Origin: Verrucomicrobiales bacterium
GTDB lineage: Bacteria > Verrucomicrobiota > Verrucomicrobiia > Limisphaerales > UBA9464
Direction: 5' to 3'
Assembly (NCBI GenBank): GCA_027488845.1
Contig: JAIYBC010000066.1
Coordinates: 16,442-80,441 of the forward strand
Length of the DNA: 64,000 nt
Shown: piece after piece, positions 53,370 through 61,471 of the stretch
Position numbering within the stretch: position 1 is the stretch's first letter
Layout: each line of letters begins with the position of its first letter
Position numbers and translations under genes: made by a program
The notes under the pieces: generated by a model
The model's input: only the letters and a program-made list of their open reading frames with translations
Databases searched by the model: none
Told to the model about the DNA's origin: nothing

Positions 53370-54812
53370 ATGCATCGCCTCGTCGGACTTGAGACCGAAT
53401 ACGGCTGCCTGAGCTCCGATCCCTCCGGCCCCGGTCCCGCGGTCGCCCGGCTTCGGGACTGGATCTTCGGCGGGAACCGGCTCGGACTGCTCGACCGACA
53501 CCAACGCGACTGGGATGAGCCGGCCGGGAACGGCGGCTTCCTCTTCAACGGTGGCCGCGCGTACGTGGACATGGGCCACCTGGAGATCTGCACGCCCGAG
53601 TGCCTTGGGATCGCCGACCTGGTCCGCTTCGACCGCGCCGGCGACCGGATGCTCTCCGAGGGCGTGGCGGAAACCGGGTTGGGCGACGTGGCGGGATTCC
53701 TGCGCAACAACGTCGACCACTTCACCGGCGCCACCTTCGGATGCCACGAGAACTACCTCGTGCGTCGGACCGCCCCGCTGCATGAGCGGAACGTCATCTC
53801 CCTGCTGGCCTTCCTGGCGTTGCGCACCCTCTACTCCGGAGCGGGGAAGGTGGGCGGGGTCCCCGGCGTCGAACTGGGTGGCGGCGGCGAGTCCCCGCCC
53901 GTTCCAATCCGATTCCAGATCAGCCAACGCGCCGACTACATCCAGAACGAGCTCTTCGAATGGGTGCAGTTCAACCGTTCGCTGATCAACACCCGCGACG
54001 AGCCGCTCGCGGATTCCCGGCGCTTCCGTCGGCTCCACCTGCTGCACGGCGACACCAGCGTGCTGCCCTGGACCCTGGCCATGAAGGTCGGCACCACGGC
54101 GCTCGTGCTGGACCTGCTCGAGATCGACCATCTGCCGCCGGTTTCCCTGCAGGACTCGGTCGCCGTCCTCCGGCGTCTTTCGAGGCAACCCGACGGACCG
54201 TGGAGGGTGCCCATCGAGGGCTCGTCCGAGGCCGAGGCCGTCGAGGTGCTCGCCCGCTATCTGCGGCTTGCGGAATCCGAGTTCCGGGGACGCGACGCGG
54301 AGACCGACCTCGTGCTTTCCGAATGGCGCCTGGCCCTCGAAGCCTTGGAAAACGGCCCGGAGACGCTGGTCGGTCGCGTGGACTGGATCACCAAGCGGTG
54401 GCTTCTCCGCCAGTTCGTCGAGTCCGAGGGGCTCGACTGGTCGGACGACTGGCTGAAGTCGCTCGACCTGGAGTTCCACCATGTGGATCCCGAACGGAAC
54501 CTCGCCTGGCCAACGGTTGCCGAGGGGACTCCGTGGACGCCGTCCCCGGAGGCGGTCGCTTCGGCCATGGACCAGCCTCCGGCCGACACGAGGGCCGCGG
54601 TGCGGGGCAGGGCGGTGCGCGAACTCGCGGGCCGGAAGGTGGCCGCGTTCCTCGACTGGGAGGTCGTCGACGCCGAAGGTGTCAATCCCCTCATGCTCCC
54701 GAATCCGTTCGATCCCGATCCGGCGCCACTCGCCGAATGGCTGCAGGGTCTCGACCAGGCCCGGCCTGCGGCGTCCCCCGCGGTGAACGTGCCGCCAGTG
54801 GATCCGGATTGA
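53370..54812 (+). CDS. PafA/Dop-family Pup (or UBact) ligase or deamidase
   Basis: A 480-residue carboxylate-amine ligase-fold protein of the PafA/Dop family. Core motifs: GLETEYG (Glu8 and Glu10, metal/ATP), FLFNGGRAYVDMGHLEICTP with the catalytic-type Asp67, FLRNNVDHFTGATFGCHENY, FQISQRADYIQNELF, SLINTRDEPLADSRRFRRLH, LLHGDTSVLPWTLAMKVGTT, and NPPADTR-like QPPADTRAAVRG. PafA attaches a Pup-type modifier to lysines; Dop activates or removes it. TPEC and SQRADYI lean to Dop; the rest fits both. In Gram-negatives with UBact a single family member occurs. No modifier gene was found next to it. Confidence 0.85.
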   Translation: MHRLVGLETEYGCLSSDPSGPGPAVARLRDWIFGGNRLGLLDRHQRDWDEPAGNGGFLFNGGRAYVDMGHLEICTPECLGIADLVRFDRAGDRMLSEGVAETGLGDVAGFLRNNVDHFTGATFGCHENYLVRRTAPLHERNVISLLAFLALRTLYSGAGKVGGVPGVELGGGGESPPVPIRFQISQRADYIQNELFEWVQFNRSLINTRDEPLADSRRFRRLHLLHGDTSVLPWTLAMKVGTTALVLDLLEIDHLPPVSLQDSVAVLRRLSRQPDGPWRVPIEGSSEAEAVEVLARYLRLAESEFRGRDAETDLVLSEWRLALEALENGPETLVGRVDWITKRWLLRQFVESEGLDWSDDWLKSLDLEFHHVDPERNLAWPTVAEGTPWTPSPEAVASAMDQPPADTRAAVRGRAVRELAGRKVAAFLDWEVVDAEGVNPLMLPNPFDPDPAPLAEWLQGLDQARPAASPAVNVPPVDPD

Positions 54813-54868
54813 ACCCGTGACGCGTTGCGTCAGGCTGCCGCCGTCCCCGATCCAGCCATCGCCACGCC

Positions 54869-55897
54869 ATGATCCGCTCCCGATCCTTCCTCTCCGCCGC
54901 CCTCCGTCTCGCCTTGGCGGCGTCTCCGCTGCTGTGCGCCCGTGCGGCCGAATCGACTCCGGCCACCCGCACCGTCGCCGCCGCCGAGGCGTTGATCTCC
55001 ACCCTGGATGCCGCCCAGCGGTCGGCCGTGGTCTTCGCCTACACCAACCAGGTCCAGCGCCGCCTGTGGTCCAACCTGCCCACGCCGATGGTCCGACGCA
55101 CCGGACTCCGCTGGGGCGACCTCAAGCCCGACCAGTTGAAGGCGGCCGAGGGAGTGCTGAAGGCCGCGCTCAGCGGCATGGGCTACGAGAAGGTCATGAA
55201 CATCGTCGAGGCGGAGGAGGTGCTGAAGAACTCCCCGGGCAACCCGGGGAACCTCGTCTTCGGAAAGGACGAGTTCTACCTCTCGTTCGTCGGCGCCCCT
55301 TCTGCCGAGAAGCCCTGGATGATCCAGTTCGGCGGGCATCACCTGGCGATCAACGTCACCGTCGCCGGAACCAACGGCGTGCTCACCCCGAGCCTCACCT
55401 GCACGCAACCGGCCAGCTTCCAGCGCGACGGCAAGACGGTCCGGCCGCTCGGACGCGAGAACGACCTCGCGTTCCAGCTGATGGGGACCCTCGACGCCTC
55501 CCAGAAGTCCGCGGCGGTGCTTGGCGCACGGTTCCGCGACATCGTCCTCGGGCCCGGTCAGGACGGACGCCGCATCGCCCCGGAGGGTGTGAAGGTGTCC
55601 ACGTTCACGCCGGCCCAACGGAGGCTGTTGCTGGAACTCGTCTCGCAATGGGTCGGGATCATCCGCGACGACGCCGCGGCCGCGAAGATGTCCGAGATCG
55701 AAGGCAACCTCGACCAGACCTGGTTCGCCTGGAGCGGCCCGACGGAGCCGGGTTCGGCCGCCTACTTCCGCATCCAGGGCCCCACGGTGGTCATCGAGTA
55801 CGCTCCCCAGAGCCTCGGCGGCTCCGCGTTGAACCACACCCACACCATCTACCGGGACCCAACCAACGACTACGGCAGCCGCTTCGGCGGCTTCTGA
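54869..55897 (+). CDS. Exported DUF3500 protein
   Basis: A 342-residue protein with signal peptide (FLSAALRLALAASPLLCARA). Family text: AEALISTLDAAQRSAVVFAY, RTGLRWGDLKPDQLKAAEGV, MIQFGGHHLAINVTVAG, AFQLMGTLDASQKSAAVLGA and the end ALNHTHTIYRDPTNDYGSRF. DUF3500 has no known activity; its conserved His residues (GGHH, NHTHTIYRD) suggest a metal or heme site. It starts 56 bp after the PafA/Dop gene and is followed by a HupE-type exported gene, a pairing that occurs in other genomes from memory. Confidence 0.85.
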   Translation: MIRSRSFLSAALRLALAASPLLCARAAESTPATRTVAAAEALISTLDAAQRSAVVFAYTNQVQRRLWSNLPTPMVRRTGLRWGDLKPDQLKAAEGVLKAALSGMGYEKVMNIVEAEEVLKNSPGNPGNLVFGKDEFYLSFVGAPSAEKPWMIQFGGHHLAINVTVAGTNGVLTPSLTCTQPASFQRDGKTVRPLGRENDLAFQLMGTLDASQKSAAVLGARFRDIVLGPGQDGRRIAPEGVKVSTFTPAQRRLLLELVSQWVGIIRDDAAAAKMSEIEGNLDQTWFAWSGPTEPGSAAYFRIQGPTVVIEYAPQSLGGSALNHTHTIYRDPTNDYGSRFGGF

Positions 55898-55913
55898 TCG
55901 GCGGCTTCCCCTC

Positions 55914-56630
55914 GTGACCGTCTCACGCCGATGGCTCCGGGCCGGCCTCGCCGCGCTGCTCTGCGCCGCCTCGCCGGCCTTGGCCCATCGCACGGACGAG
56001 TACCTCCAGGCGGTGTTGATCGGCGTGGAGCCGACTTCGATCCTGGTGGATCTCGCCCTGACCCCGGGAAGCGGGGTGGCCGGCCCGCTGTTGCGTCTGA
56101 TGGATCCCGACGGCGATGAGGTGGTCTCGGAGACGGAAGGTCGCCGGTACGCCGAGTCCATCCGGCGGGACATCGGTCTGCGCCTCGACGGCAAGACGCT
56201 GGACCCCGGGGAAGCCGAGTGGTTCTTCGCCGCACCCGCTTCGATGAAGGATGGGACCGGAACCAGCCGGTTGGTGTGGAAGGTGGCTGTTCCGCCGCTG
56301 CCGCCGGGGGAACACCGCCTGGAATGGCATAACCGCCATCTTCCCGGCCTCAGTGTCTATCTCGCCAACGCGCTCCAGCCGGAGTCCCCGCGCATCGCCG
56401 TCCTCCAGCAGGTCCGCAGCACGAACCAGTCGGAACTCGAGGTGCGGTTCCGCGTCGAGCCGGCTCCGGGTTCCGATTCCATCCCGGCGTCGACGCCGGC
56501 CGTTTCCGTGGCGCCGGTTCCGGAGACCTTCGGGCCAAAGCCCACATGGATCGTGGTCGCCGCGTCCACGTTGGTGGCCTTCGGGTTGCTCCCGGCGTGG
56601 ATCCTCCTGGCTCGCCGCGGACGGCGCTGA
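55914..56630 (+). CDS. Exported single-span protein, HupE N-terminal-domain type
   Basis: A 238-residue protein, GTG start 55914. Signal peptide (LRAGLAALLCAASPALA) then HRTDEYLQAVLIGVEPTSIL and LTPGSGVAGPLLRLMDPDGD, the opening seen in periplasmic N-terminal domains of HupE/UreJ-type (nickel-related) membrane proteins. A single C-terminal span (WIVVAASTLVAFGLLPAWIL) and a basic end follow. The polytopic transporter half is absent. Linked 16 bp behind DUF3500. Confidence 0.65.
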   Translation: MTVSRRWLRAGLAALLCAASPALAHRTDEYLQAVLIGVEPTSILVDLALTPGSGVAGPLLRLMDPDGDEVVSETEGRRYAESIRRDIGLRLDGKTLDPGEAEWFFAAPASMKDGTGTSRLVWKVAVPPLPPGEHRLEWHNRHLPGLSVYLANALQPESPRIAVLQQVRSTNQSELEVRFRVEPAPGSDSIPASTPAVSVAPVPETFGPKPTWIVVAASTLVAFGLLPAWILLARRGRR

Positions 56631-56648
56631 GGCGGCGCGGTACCGACG

Positions 56649-58151
56649 TCAGGAATCCATCGCCGTGGAATCCCCGACCGCGGCGGCGAGGAGCTCGGCT
56701 TCGGTCCATTCGCCGACCGGCTTGACCGCGACGAGGCGTCCGCGGTGGAAGACCCCGATCGTGTCGCACACGCCCATGAGTTCGGGAAGGTAGGAGCTGG
56801 CCATCACGATCGCCTTGCCTGCGCCCGCCGCCTTGTCGATGCGGCGGTAGATGTGGACCTTGCTGCCGACGTCGATGCCCCGGGTCGGTTCGTCGAGCAG
56901 CAGCACTGGAACCTGATGGTAGAGGAGCCGGCCGAAGGCGACCTTCTGCTGGTTTCCGCCGGAGAGTTCGCCGACCGGCTGCAATTCGTCGCGGGCCCGG
57001 ATGTCGAGCGGCTGCATCCAGTCGAGGGCCATGTGCCGCTCCGCGGTGGTCCTCCAGAAGCCGTAGGAAACGAGTTCGCCGGGGCGGGTGATGAGCAGGT
57101 TCTCGGCGACGCTGCGGGCGAGCAGCAGGCCGTCCTCCTTGCGGTTCTCGCTCAGGAAACCGATGCCGGTCTCCCAGTTCTGCCGCGGGTTCAGGCCGGT
57201 GACGTCCCGGCCGTCGAAGACCACCTTGCCCTTGCGGATGGCGTCGATGCCGAAGATCGCGCGCAGGGTCTCCGAGCGTCCGGCGCCGACGAGGCCGAAG
57301 AGTCCCAGCACCTCGCCGGAACGCAGGGAGAAGGTGACGTCCTCGGGCTTGCCGACGCCGCCGAGCGCGGTGACCTCGAAGACGGGATCGCCGATCTCGC
57401 GGGGTTCGCGCGGATACAGCTCGTCGACCTCGCGTCCGACCATCACCTGGATCAGGTCGGCGTTGGAGACGTCCACGAGGTTCCCGGTCGCCACGCTGGA
57501 TCCGTCCCGGAGGATGGTGAACCGGGAGCAGACGCGACGGGACTCCTCGAGGAAATGGCTGACGTACAGCAGGCTCACGCCTTGGCTGCGGAGTCGGTCG
57601 AGCACGGTGAAGAGGTGTTCCGTGTCGGCGCGGGTGAGGCTGGAGGTGGGTTCGTCGAGGATCAGCAGCCGCGGCTGGACGAGCAGCGCCCGTGCGATCT
57701 CGACGAGCTGCTGCTGGGCGATCGGCAGTTGGCCGGCTGGCAGGTCGAGCGGGATGGAATCCGCCCCGAGCATCCGAAGCGCCTCACGTGCCTTCGAGCG
57801 CTGGAGTTCGCGGTCCACCCAACCGAAGCGTCCCGGCTCCTCGCCGAGCGTGATGTTCTCGGCGACGGTGAGGTGGCCGGCCAGGCAGAGTTCCTGGTGG
57901 ATCATCGCCACACCCGCATGGCGCGCCCCATGCGGGCCACCGGGCGAGTAGGGAAGGCCTTCGAAGAGGATCGTTCCCTGGTCGGCCTCGTGCACGCCTC
58001 CGAGGATCTTGAGCAGCGTGCTCTTGCCCGCGCCGTTCTCCCCGATCAGGGCATGCGCCTCGCCCGGCGCCACGGTGAGCGTGACACTGCGCAGGGCGCG
58101 GGTCGCGCCGAAGGACTTGGCCACGTCCGTCAGTTCAAGCCGGGGTGTCAT
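56649..58151 (-). CDS. Sugar ABC transporter ATPase (RbsA/MglA type, two NBDs)
   Basis: A 500-residue double-ATPase subunit of carbohydrate uptake (CUT2) transporters. NBD1: Walker A GENGAGKST, Walker B LLILDEPTSSL, but a degenerate signature (AGQLPIAQQQLVEIARAL, without LSGGQ). NBD2: degenerate P-loop GLVGAGRSE, intact signature LSGGNQQKV, and Walker B VLLLDEPTRGID. This complementary degeneracy is usual in RbsA. It follows the binding protein by 54 bp. No permease gene is present in the window. Confidence 0.9.
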   Translation of the reverse strand: MTPRLELTDVAKSFGATRALRSVTLTVAPGEAHALIGENGAGKSTLLKILGGVHEADQGTILFEGLPYSPGGPHGARHAGVAMIHQELCLAGHLTVAENITLGEEPGRFGWVDRELQRSKAREALRMLGADSIPLDLPAGQLPIAQQQLVEIARALLVQPRLLILDEPTSSLTRADTEHLFTVLDRLRSQGVSLLYVSHFLEESRRVCSRFTILRDGSSVATGNLVDVSNADLIQVMVGREVDELYPREPREIGDPVFEVTALGGVGKPEDVTFSLRSGEVLGLFGLVGAGRSETLRAIFGIDAIRKGKVVFDGRDVTGLNPRQNWETGIGFLSENRKEDGLLLARSVAENLLITRPGELVSYGFWRTTAERHMALDWMQPLDIRARDELQPVGELSGGNQQKVAFGRLLYHQVPVLLLDEPTRGIDVGSKVHIYRRIDKAAGAGKAIVMASSYLPELMGVCDTIGVFHRGRLVAVKPVGEWTEAELLAAAVGDSTAMDS

Positions 58152-58205
58152 CGGGTTGCTGGGTGTTGTTCGGAGCCCGGAGCGGATTCCGCGCGGGCCG
58201 TCGGG

Positions 58206-59186
58206 TCACTCACCAAGGTACTTGGCCAAAGGCGGATGCAGCAGCTCCTGGACTTCCGGATCGGTCTGGTTGGTCGCGGTGACCAACGTGATCCCGGTGT
58301 CGACCTTGGCCTCCACCGGCTGGTTCCGGATGCGGGCGACGACGGTCTTCACGCCGAGGTAGCCCATGCGCATCGGATTCTGGACCACCAGGGCCTGGAC
58401 ATCGCCGGACTTGAGGTCGGCCACGGACTGCGTGCCGGCGTCGAAGCCCACCACCTTCACCCGGCCTCCGCCCTGGCCGATCTCGCGGAGGGCCTTGGTG
58501 AGCGTGATGGTGATCGGTTCGCACGGGCAGAACACGCCGCTGAGGTCCTTGCCGTACCGGTTCATGAGGTTCTGTGCGGCCTGGAACGCGGTCTCACGGG
58601 TCGCCCCGGCGTACTGGTCGGCGGAGACCAGCTCGAGTCCCGGATGCTTCTTCAAGGCGTCGAGGAAGCCGGCCTCGCGGGCTTCGGTGCTCGCGCTGCC
58701 GACCTGGTAGCGCAGCATCAGGATCTTGCCCCGGCCGCTCAGCAGCCCGGCGAGGTGGTCGGCCGCCATCTGGCCGCCCTTGAAGTTGTCGGTCATCACC
58801 GAGGCCGCCGGGACGTCCGAGTTCAGTGCCGAGTCGATGACCACGGTGGGGATGCCCGCCTTCTTGGCCGCCCGGACCGGCGCGATCAGGGCCTGGGCAT
58901 CCAGTGGCGCCAGCACGATCCCGCTCACGCCGCGGGTGGTGAAGTTCTCCACCACCTGGATCTGCTGGTCGCGGTCGTCTTCCCGCAACGGCCCCTTCCA
59001 GAACAGCTTCACCGGCGTGCCGGCGGCCTCCAATTCGCGCTGCGCCTTCACCGCCCCGGCGTGGATCGACTTCCAGAACTCGTGGGTGGTGCCCTTGGGG
59101 ATGACGGCGATGGTCAGCGGATCCGCGGCCCACAACGGGAGCGCGAGCATCCATGCGGCGACAGCCAAGCGGCGGAGGGAGATCAC
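58206..59186 (-). CDS. Periplasmic sugar-binding protein (RbsB-like)
   Basis: A 326-residue type I binding protein with signal peptide (RLAVAAWMLALPLWAA). Fold text: TIAVIPKGTTHEFWKSIHAG, VSGIVLAPLDAQALIAPVRA, GIPTVVIDSALNSDV, TDNFKGGQMAADHLA, VKVVGFDAGTQSVADLKSGD, and VQALVVQNPMRMGYLG. The ligand is probably a sugar or polyol (CUT2 family), unidentified. It leads the two-gene unit with the ATPase. Divergent from the M14 peptidase. Confidence 0.88.
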   Translation of the reverse strand: MISLRRLAVAAWMLALPLWAADPLTIAVIPKGTTHEFWKSIHAGAVKAQRELEAAGTPVKLFWKGPLREDDRDQQIQVVENFTTRGVSGIVLAPLDAQALIAPVRAAKKAGIPTVVIDSALNSDVPAASVMTDNFKGGQMAADHLAGLLSGRGKILMLRYQVGSASTEAREAGFLDALKKHPGLELVSADQYAGATRETAFQAAQNLMNRYGKDLSGVFCPCEPITITLTKALREIGQGGGRVKVVGFDAGTQSVADLKSGDVQALVVQNPMRMGYLGVKTVVARIRNQPVEAKVDTGITLVTATNQTDPEVQELLHPPLAKYLGE

Positions 59187-59284
59187 GGGCCGAGACTAGG
59201 AACCGCAGGGCTGGGCATCAAGCGCCGGTCCGGGACCGGAGGCTTCCTGTTTGCCTGTGGATCCGGACTCCGGAGACTTGGCGC

Positions 59285-60061
59285 GTGCAACGGCTCGGAC
59301 GAAACCAGGGCGGATATCATGGCGACCGGATCGACAGCGCCGCGGTCGTGGCCGGGATGCGCCGCGACGCTGCGCGGTGCGGATTCATGGAGGAGGTGGT
59401 CGACGCCGACGGCATCGAGTTGGTGTTCTTCAAGCGGGTCGGAGGCGGCGGTCCGCGGTTGTATCTCTCCGCCGGAATCCACGGCGACGAACCCGCCGCG
59501 TTGCTGGCCTTGGCCGAACTGCTGCGACGGGATGCCTGGCCCCTCGGCGCCGAACTTTGGATCTGCCCCTGTCTCAACCCGACCGGTTGCGCCCGAACCA
59601 CCCGCGAGAACGCCGCGGGCGTGGACCAGAACCGGGACTACCTCCACGGCCGCTCCCCCGAAGTCCGGGCCCACATCGCCTGGTTGGAGCGGCAGCCGCG
59701 GTTCGACCTCCACCTGTGCCTGCACGAGGATTGGGAATCCCATGGCTTCTACCTCTACGAGGTGAATCCGGACGGGCTTCCCACCGCTTCAGAGGCGGTG
59801 ATCGAAGCGGTTCGCGAGGTTTGTCCGGTCGATACCGGCGCCATCGTCGACGGCCGGGAGTCGGCCTTGCCCGGGATCCTCCGGCCACCGCTGGATCCGG
59901 CGTCCCGGCCGGAGTGGCCCGAGGCGTTCTGGATCCTCCAGAACAAGACGCGCCTCGGATACACCCTCGAAGGCCCCTCGGACTGGCCGATGGAAGTTCG
60001 AGTCAACGGACTGGTCCGCGCGGTCGAGGTGATCCTTGCTGGGATTCCCCGGGCGTCCTGA
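59285..60061 (+). CDS. M14-family zinc carboxypeptidase-like protein
   Basis: A 258-residue member of the M14/succinylglutamate-desuccinylase fold. The zinc ligands are in GIHGDEPAALL (His, Glu) and LHLCLHEDWES (His). NPTGCARTTRENAAGVDQNR carries the substrate-binding Asn-Arg, and the catalytic Glu is in GYTLEGPSD. I start at GTG 59285, preceded by GGAG 9 bases upstream, giving the family-like opening LGRNQGGYHGDRID. An ATG reading further upstream is Arg-rich and antisense to the binding-protein signal. No signal peptide, so a cytosolic peptidase or amidase. Confidence 0.78.
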   Translation: MQRLGRNQGGYHGDRIDSAAVVAGMRRDAARCGFMEEVVDADGIELVFFKRVGGGGPRLYLSAGIHGDEPAALLALAELLRRDAWPLGAELWICPCLNPTGCARTTRENAAGVDQNRDYLHGRSPEVRAHIAWLERQPRFDLHLCLHEDWESHGFYLYEVNPDGLPTASEAVIEAVREVCPVDTGAIVDGRESALPGILRPPLDPASRPEWPEAFWILQNKTRLGYTLEGPSDWPMEVRVNGLVRAVEVILAGIPRAS

Positions 60062-60086
60062 ACGACGGCCAACGTCGGGATGGGGG

Positions 60087-60120
60087 TTGACGGGACGTTG
60101 GTAATACATAGTTTTATCCC
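60087..60120 (+). promoter_or_regulatory. Candidate promoter/operator of the toxin-antitoxin pair
   Basis: A TTGACG -35-like box at 60087 and an AT-rich stretch (60101-60117) with a weak TAGTTT -10 at 60109, ending at the antitoxin ATG at 60121. The spot is AT-rich against the high-GC background. Autoregulation by AbrB-type antitoxins usually occurs here. Confidence 0.4.
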
Positions 60121-60348
60121 ATGACCAAATACATCACCAAGATCGGCAATTCGCAGGGGCTGATCTTCGATGCGGCGCTGATGGATCTGGCGCGCCTCAG
60201 GGTGGGAGACCAGATGTCCGTGACCCTCCATGAGGGCGGGGCGATCGTGTTGACGCCGATCCGTCCGGCAATCGGTCCGGAAGCGGCGTCGTTGGCAGCG
60301 AAACGGTTGATCGGGAGGAATGCGGAGCTTTTCCGGAGGCTGTCGTGA
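60121..60348 (+). CDS. AbrB/MazE-family antitoxin
   Basis: A 75-residue swapped-hairpin AbrB protein: YITKIGNSQGLIFDAALMDL and LRVGDQMSVTLHEGGAIVLT are the DNA-binding half. The C-terminal helix (PEAASLAAKRLIGRNAELF) would neutralise the toxin. The toxin GTG start overlaps its stop by 4 bases. Confidence 0.85.
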   Translation: MTKYITKIGNSQGLIFDAALMDLARLRVGDQMSVTLHEGGAIVLTPIRPAIGPEAASLAAKRLIGRNAELFRRLS

Positions 60349-60761
60349 ACCTGCGGCTTGCCCATCCCAGTGTCGAGGCCGTGAAGGCGATCCACGCCGA
60401 GGTCCTTGCTGCGCATGGCGGCTCGGCCGGTCTGCGCGAGGAGGCGCTGTTGGAGTCGGCGGTGGCTGCGCCCCAAGCGACGATGATGGGAGAACCGCTT
60501 TTCACCGAGCCGGTGGAGCTGGCCGCAGCCTACCTCTTCTATCTCTGCCGCAACCACCCCTTCATCGACGGCAACAAACGCACGGCGCTGGCCACCTGCC
60601 TGGTGTTCCTGAGTGAGAACGGGCAGCTTCCAGACGAGGAACTCGACATCGACGCCTGGGAGCAGCTCACCATGGACGTCGCCGCCAGCATCTTGGACCG
60701 GGAACAGACCACCGCCCGGCTGCGGCAATTGCTGCCCGCGGTCCCCCCGTCGGCCACCTGA
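60345..60761 (+). CDS. Doc-type (Fic fold) death-on-curing toxin
   Basis: A 138-residue Doc-family toxin. The active motif is HPFIDGNKRTAL, matching HxFx(D/N)(G/A)NKR of Doc kinases, which phosphorylate EF-Tu. Flanks ELAAAYLFYLCRN and ATCLVFLSENGQ are typical. GTG start at 60345 overlaps the antitoxin stop. The motif is intact, so the toxin is likely active. AbrB-type antitoxins with Doc are common on chromosomes. Confidence 0.9.
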   Translation: MNLRLAHPSVEAVKAIHAEVLAAHGGSAGLREEALLESAVAAPQATMMGEPLFTEPVELAAAYLFYLCRNHPFIDGNKRTALATCLVFLSENGQLPDEELDIDAWEQLTMDVAASILDREQTTARLRQLLPAVPPSAT

Positions 60762-61471
60762 GTCGAACGCGGATGCCGAGCCCCAACGCTCGCCGGGCGC
60801 GGTTTCAGATGTCGGATGAGCGGTCTCGCGGCCCGTACTCTTTGAGCTGTCAATTCCGGCGGCGTCCGATGGTGCCTCCCTGCCTTCACGGCAGAACTGG
60901 CACCTGGTACCGGTTTCGACAGGTCTCCGCAACGTGTCGAAAGAATCCGTCTTCTTCGACATGTTCCGCTGATTGCGGCCGCACACATGGTGGAACACGT
61001 TCGCCGAGCCGCCCCCACCTCCGGGTAGGAGTCGAGGTGACGAGACTCTCGCCAAAGGGATCCCAATCTCCCGACGCCGATTCTCAAAGGGGGCCGCTGC
61101 GATCCTCCGGAACCCAGCGGAAGGGATTGGCACGCGGAGGCGCGGAGGCCGCGGAGGAAAAGAGGGAAACTGCGAGTGGCTCGAGGCGGTACCGGACCTC
61201 GAAAGGAGATCGGCGTCGTCCGTCCCGGAACCCCTGCCTCCTTTCGCGTCTTGGCGGGTTCGCGTGAGGCCGCTCGTCGTTCTGGAACTCCCGGGACGGC
61301 TGGATCCGCACATTCGCCCCAGCCGGCCATCGCGGTGATGCTGGAGAAGCACGGGATCGTCTGCGACCGGGTGTACGGATCGAACTGAAATGTGTTTGGA
61401 CATGGGATTTCCCCGAGTGGTCCGATCCGGCGGTTGCCGTCGGTCCGGCATTCGTTCTGACTCGGCATCTC
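60762..61471. other. Gene-poor interval with interspersed repeat sequence
   Basis: No gene supported. Open frames on both strands are Arg/Pro/Ser-rich without family text or ribosome sites. From about 61131 to 61267 it contains the opposed GC-rich direct-word repeats described separately. The remainder (60762-61120 and 61270-61471) shows no structure I can name. It follows the toxin-antitoxin module. Confidence 0.6.
61131..61267. repeat. Interspersed-repeat element with opposed CGCGGAG/CGCGTC words
   Basis: At 61131-61165 the words ACGCGGAGG, CGCGGAGG and CGCGGAGG follow in tandem. At 61238-61267 the inverted counterpart of such tracts (TTTCGCGTC, TTGGCGGG, TTCGCGTGAG) occurs. Tracts of this type are scattered between genes in many Verrucomicrobiota, Planctomycetota and cyanobacterial genomes, from memory. 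A related tract lies at 63887. Confidence 0.5.

Noticed and set aside
56745..59765. A 1006-residue open frame on the plus strand
   Set aside because: Antisense shadow of the RbsA-type ATPase and the binding protein; no domain text, typical of high-GC third-position bias.
60973..61338. A 121-residue open frame on the plus strand
   Set aside because: It runs through the repeat tract, is Arg/Pro-rich and has no ribosome site or family text.
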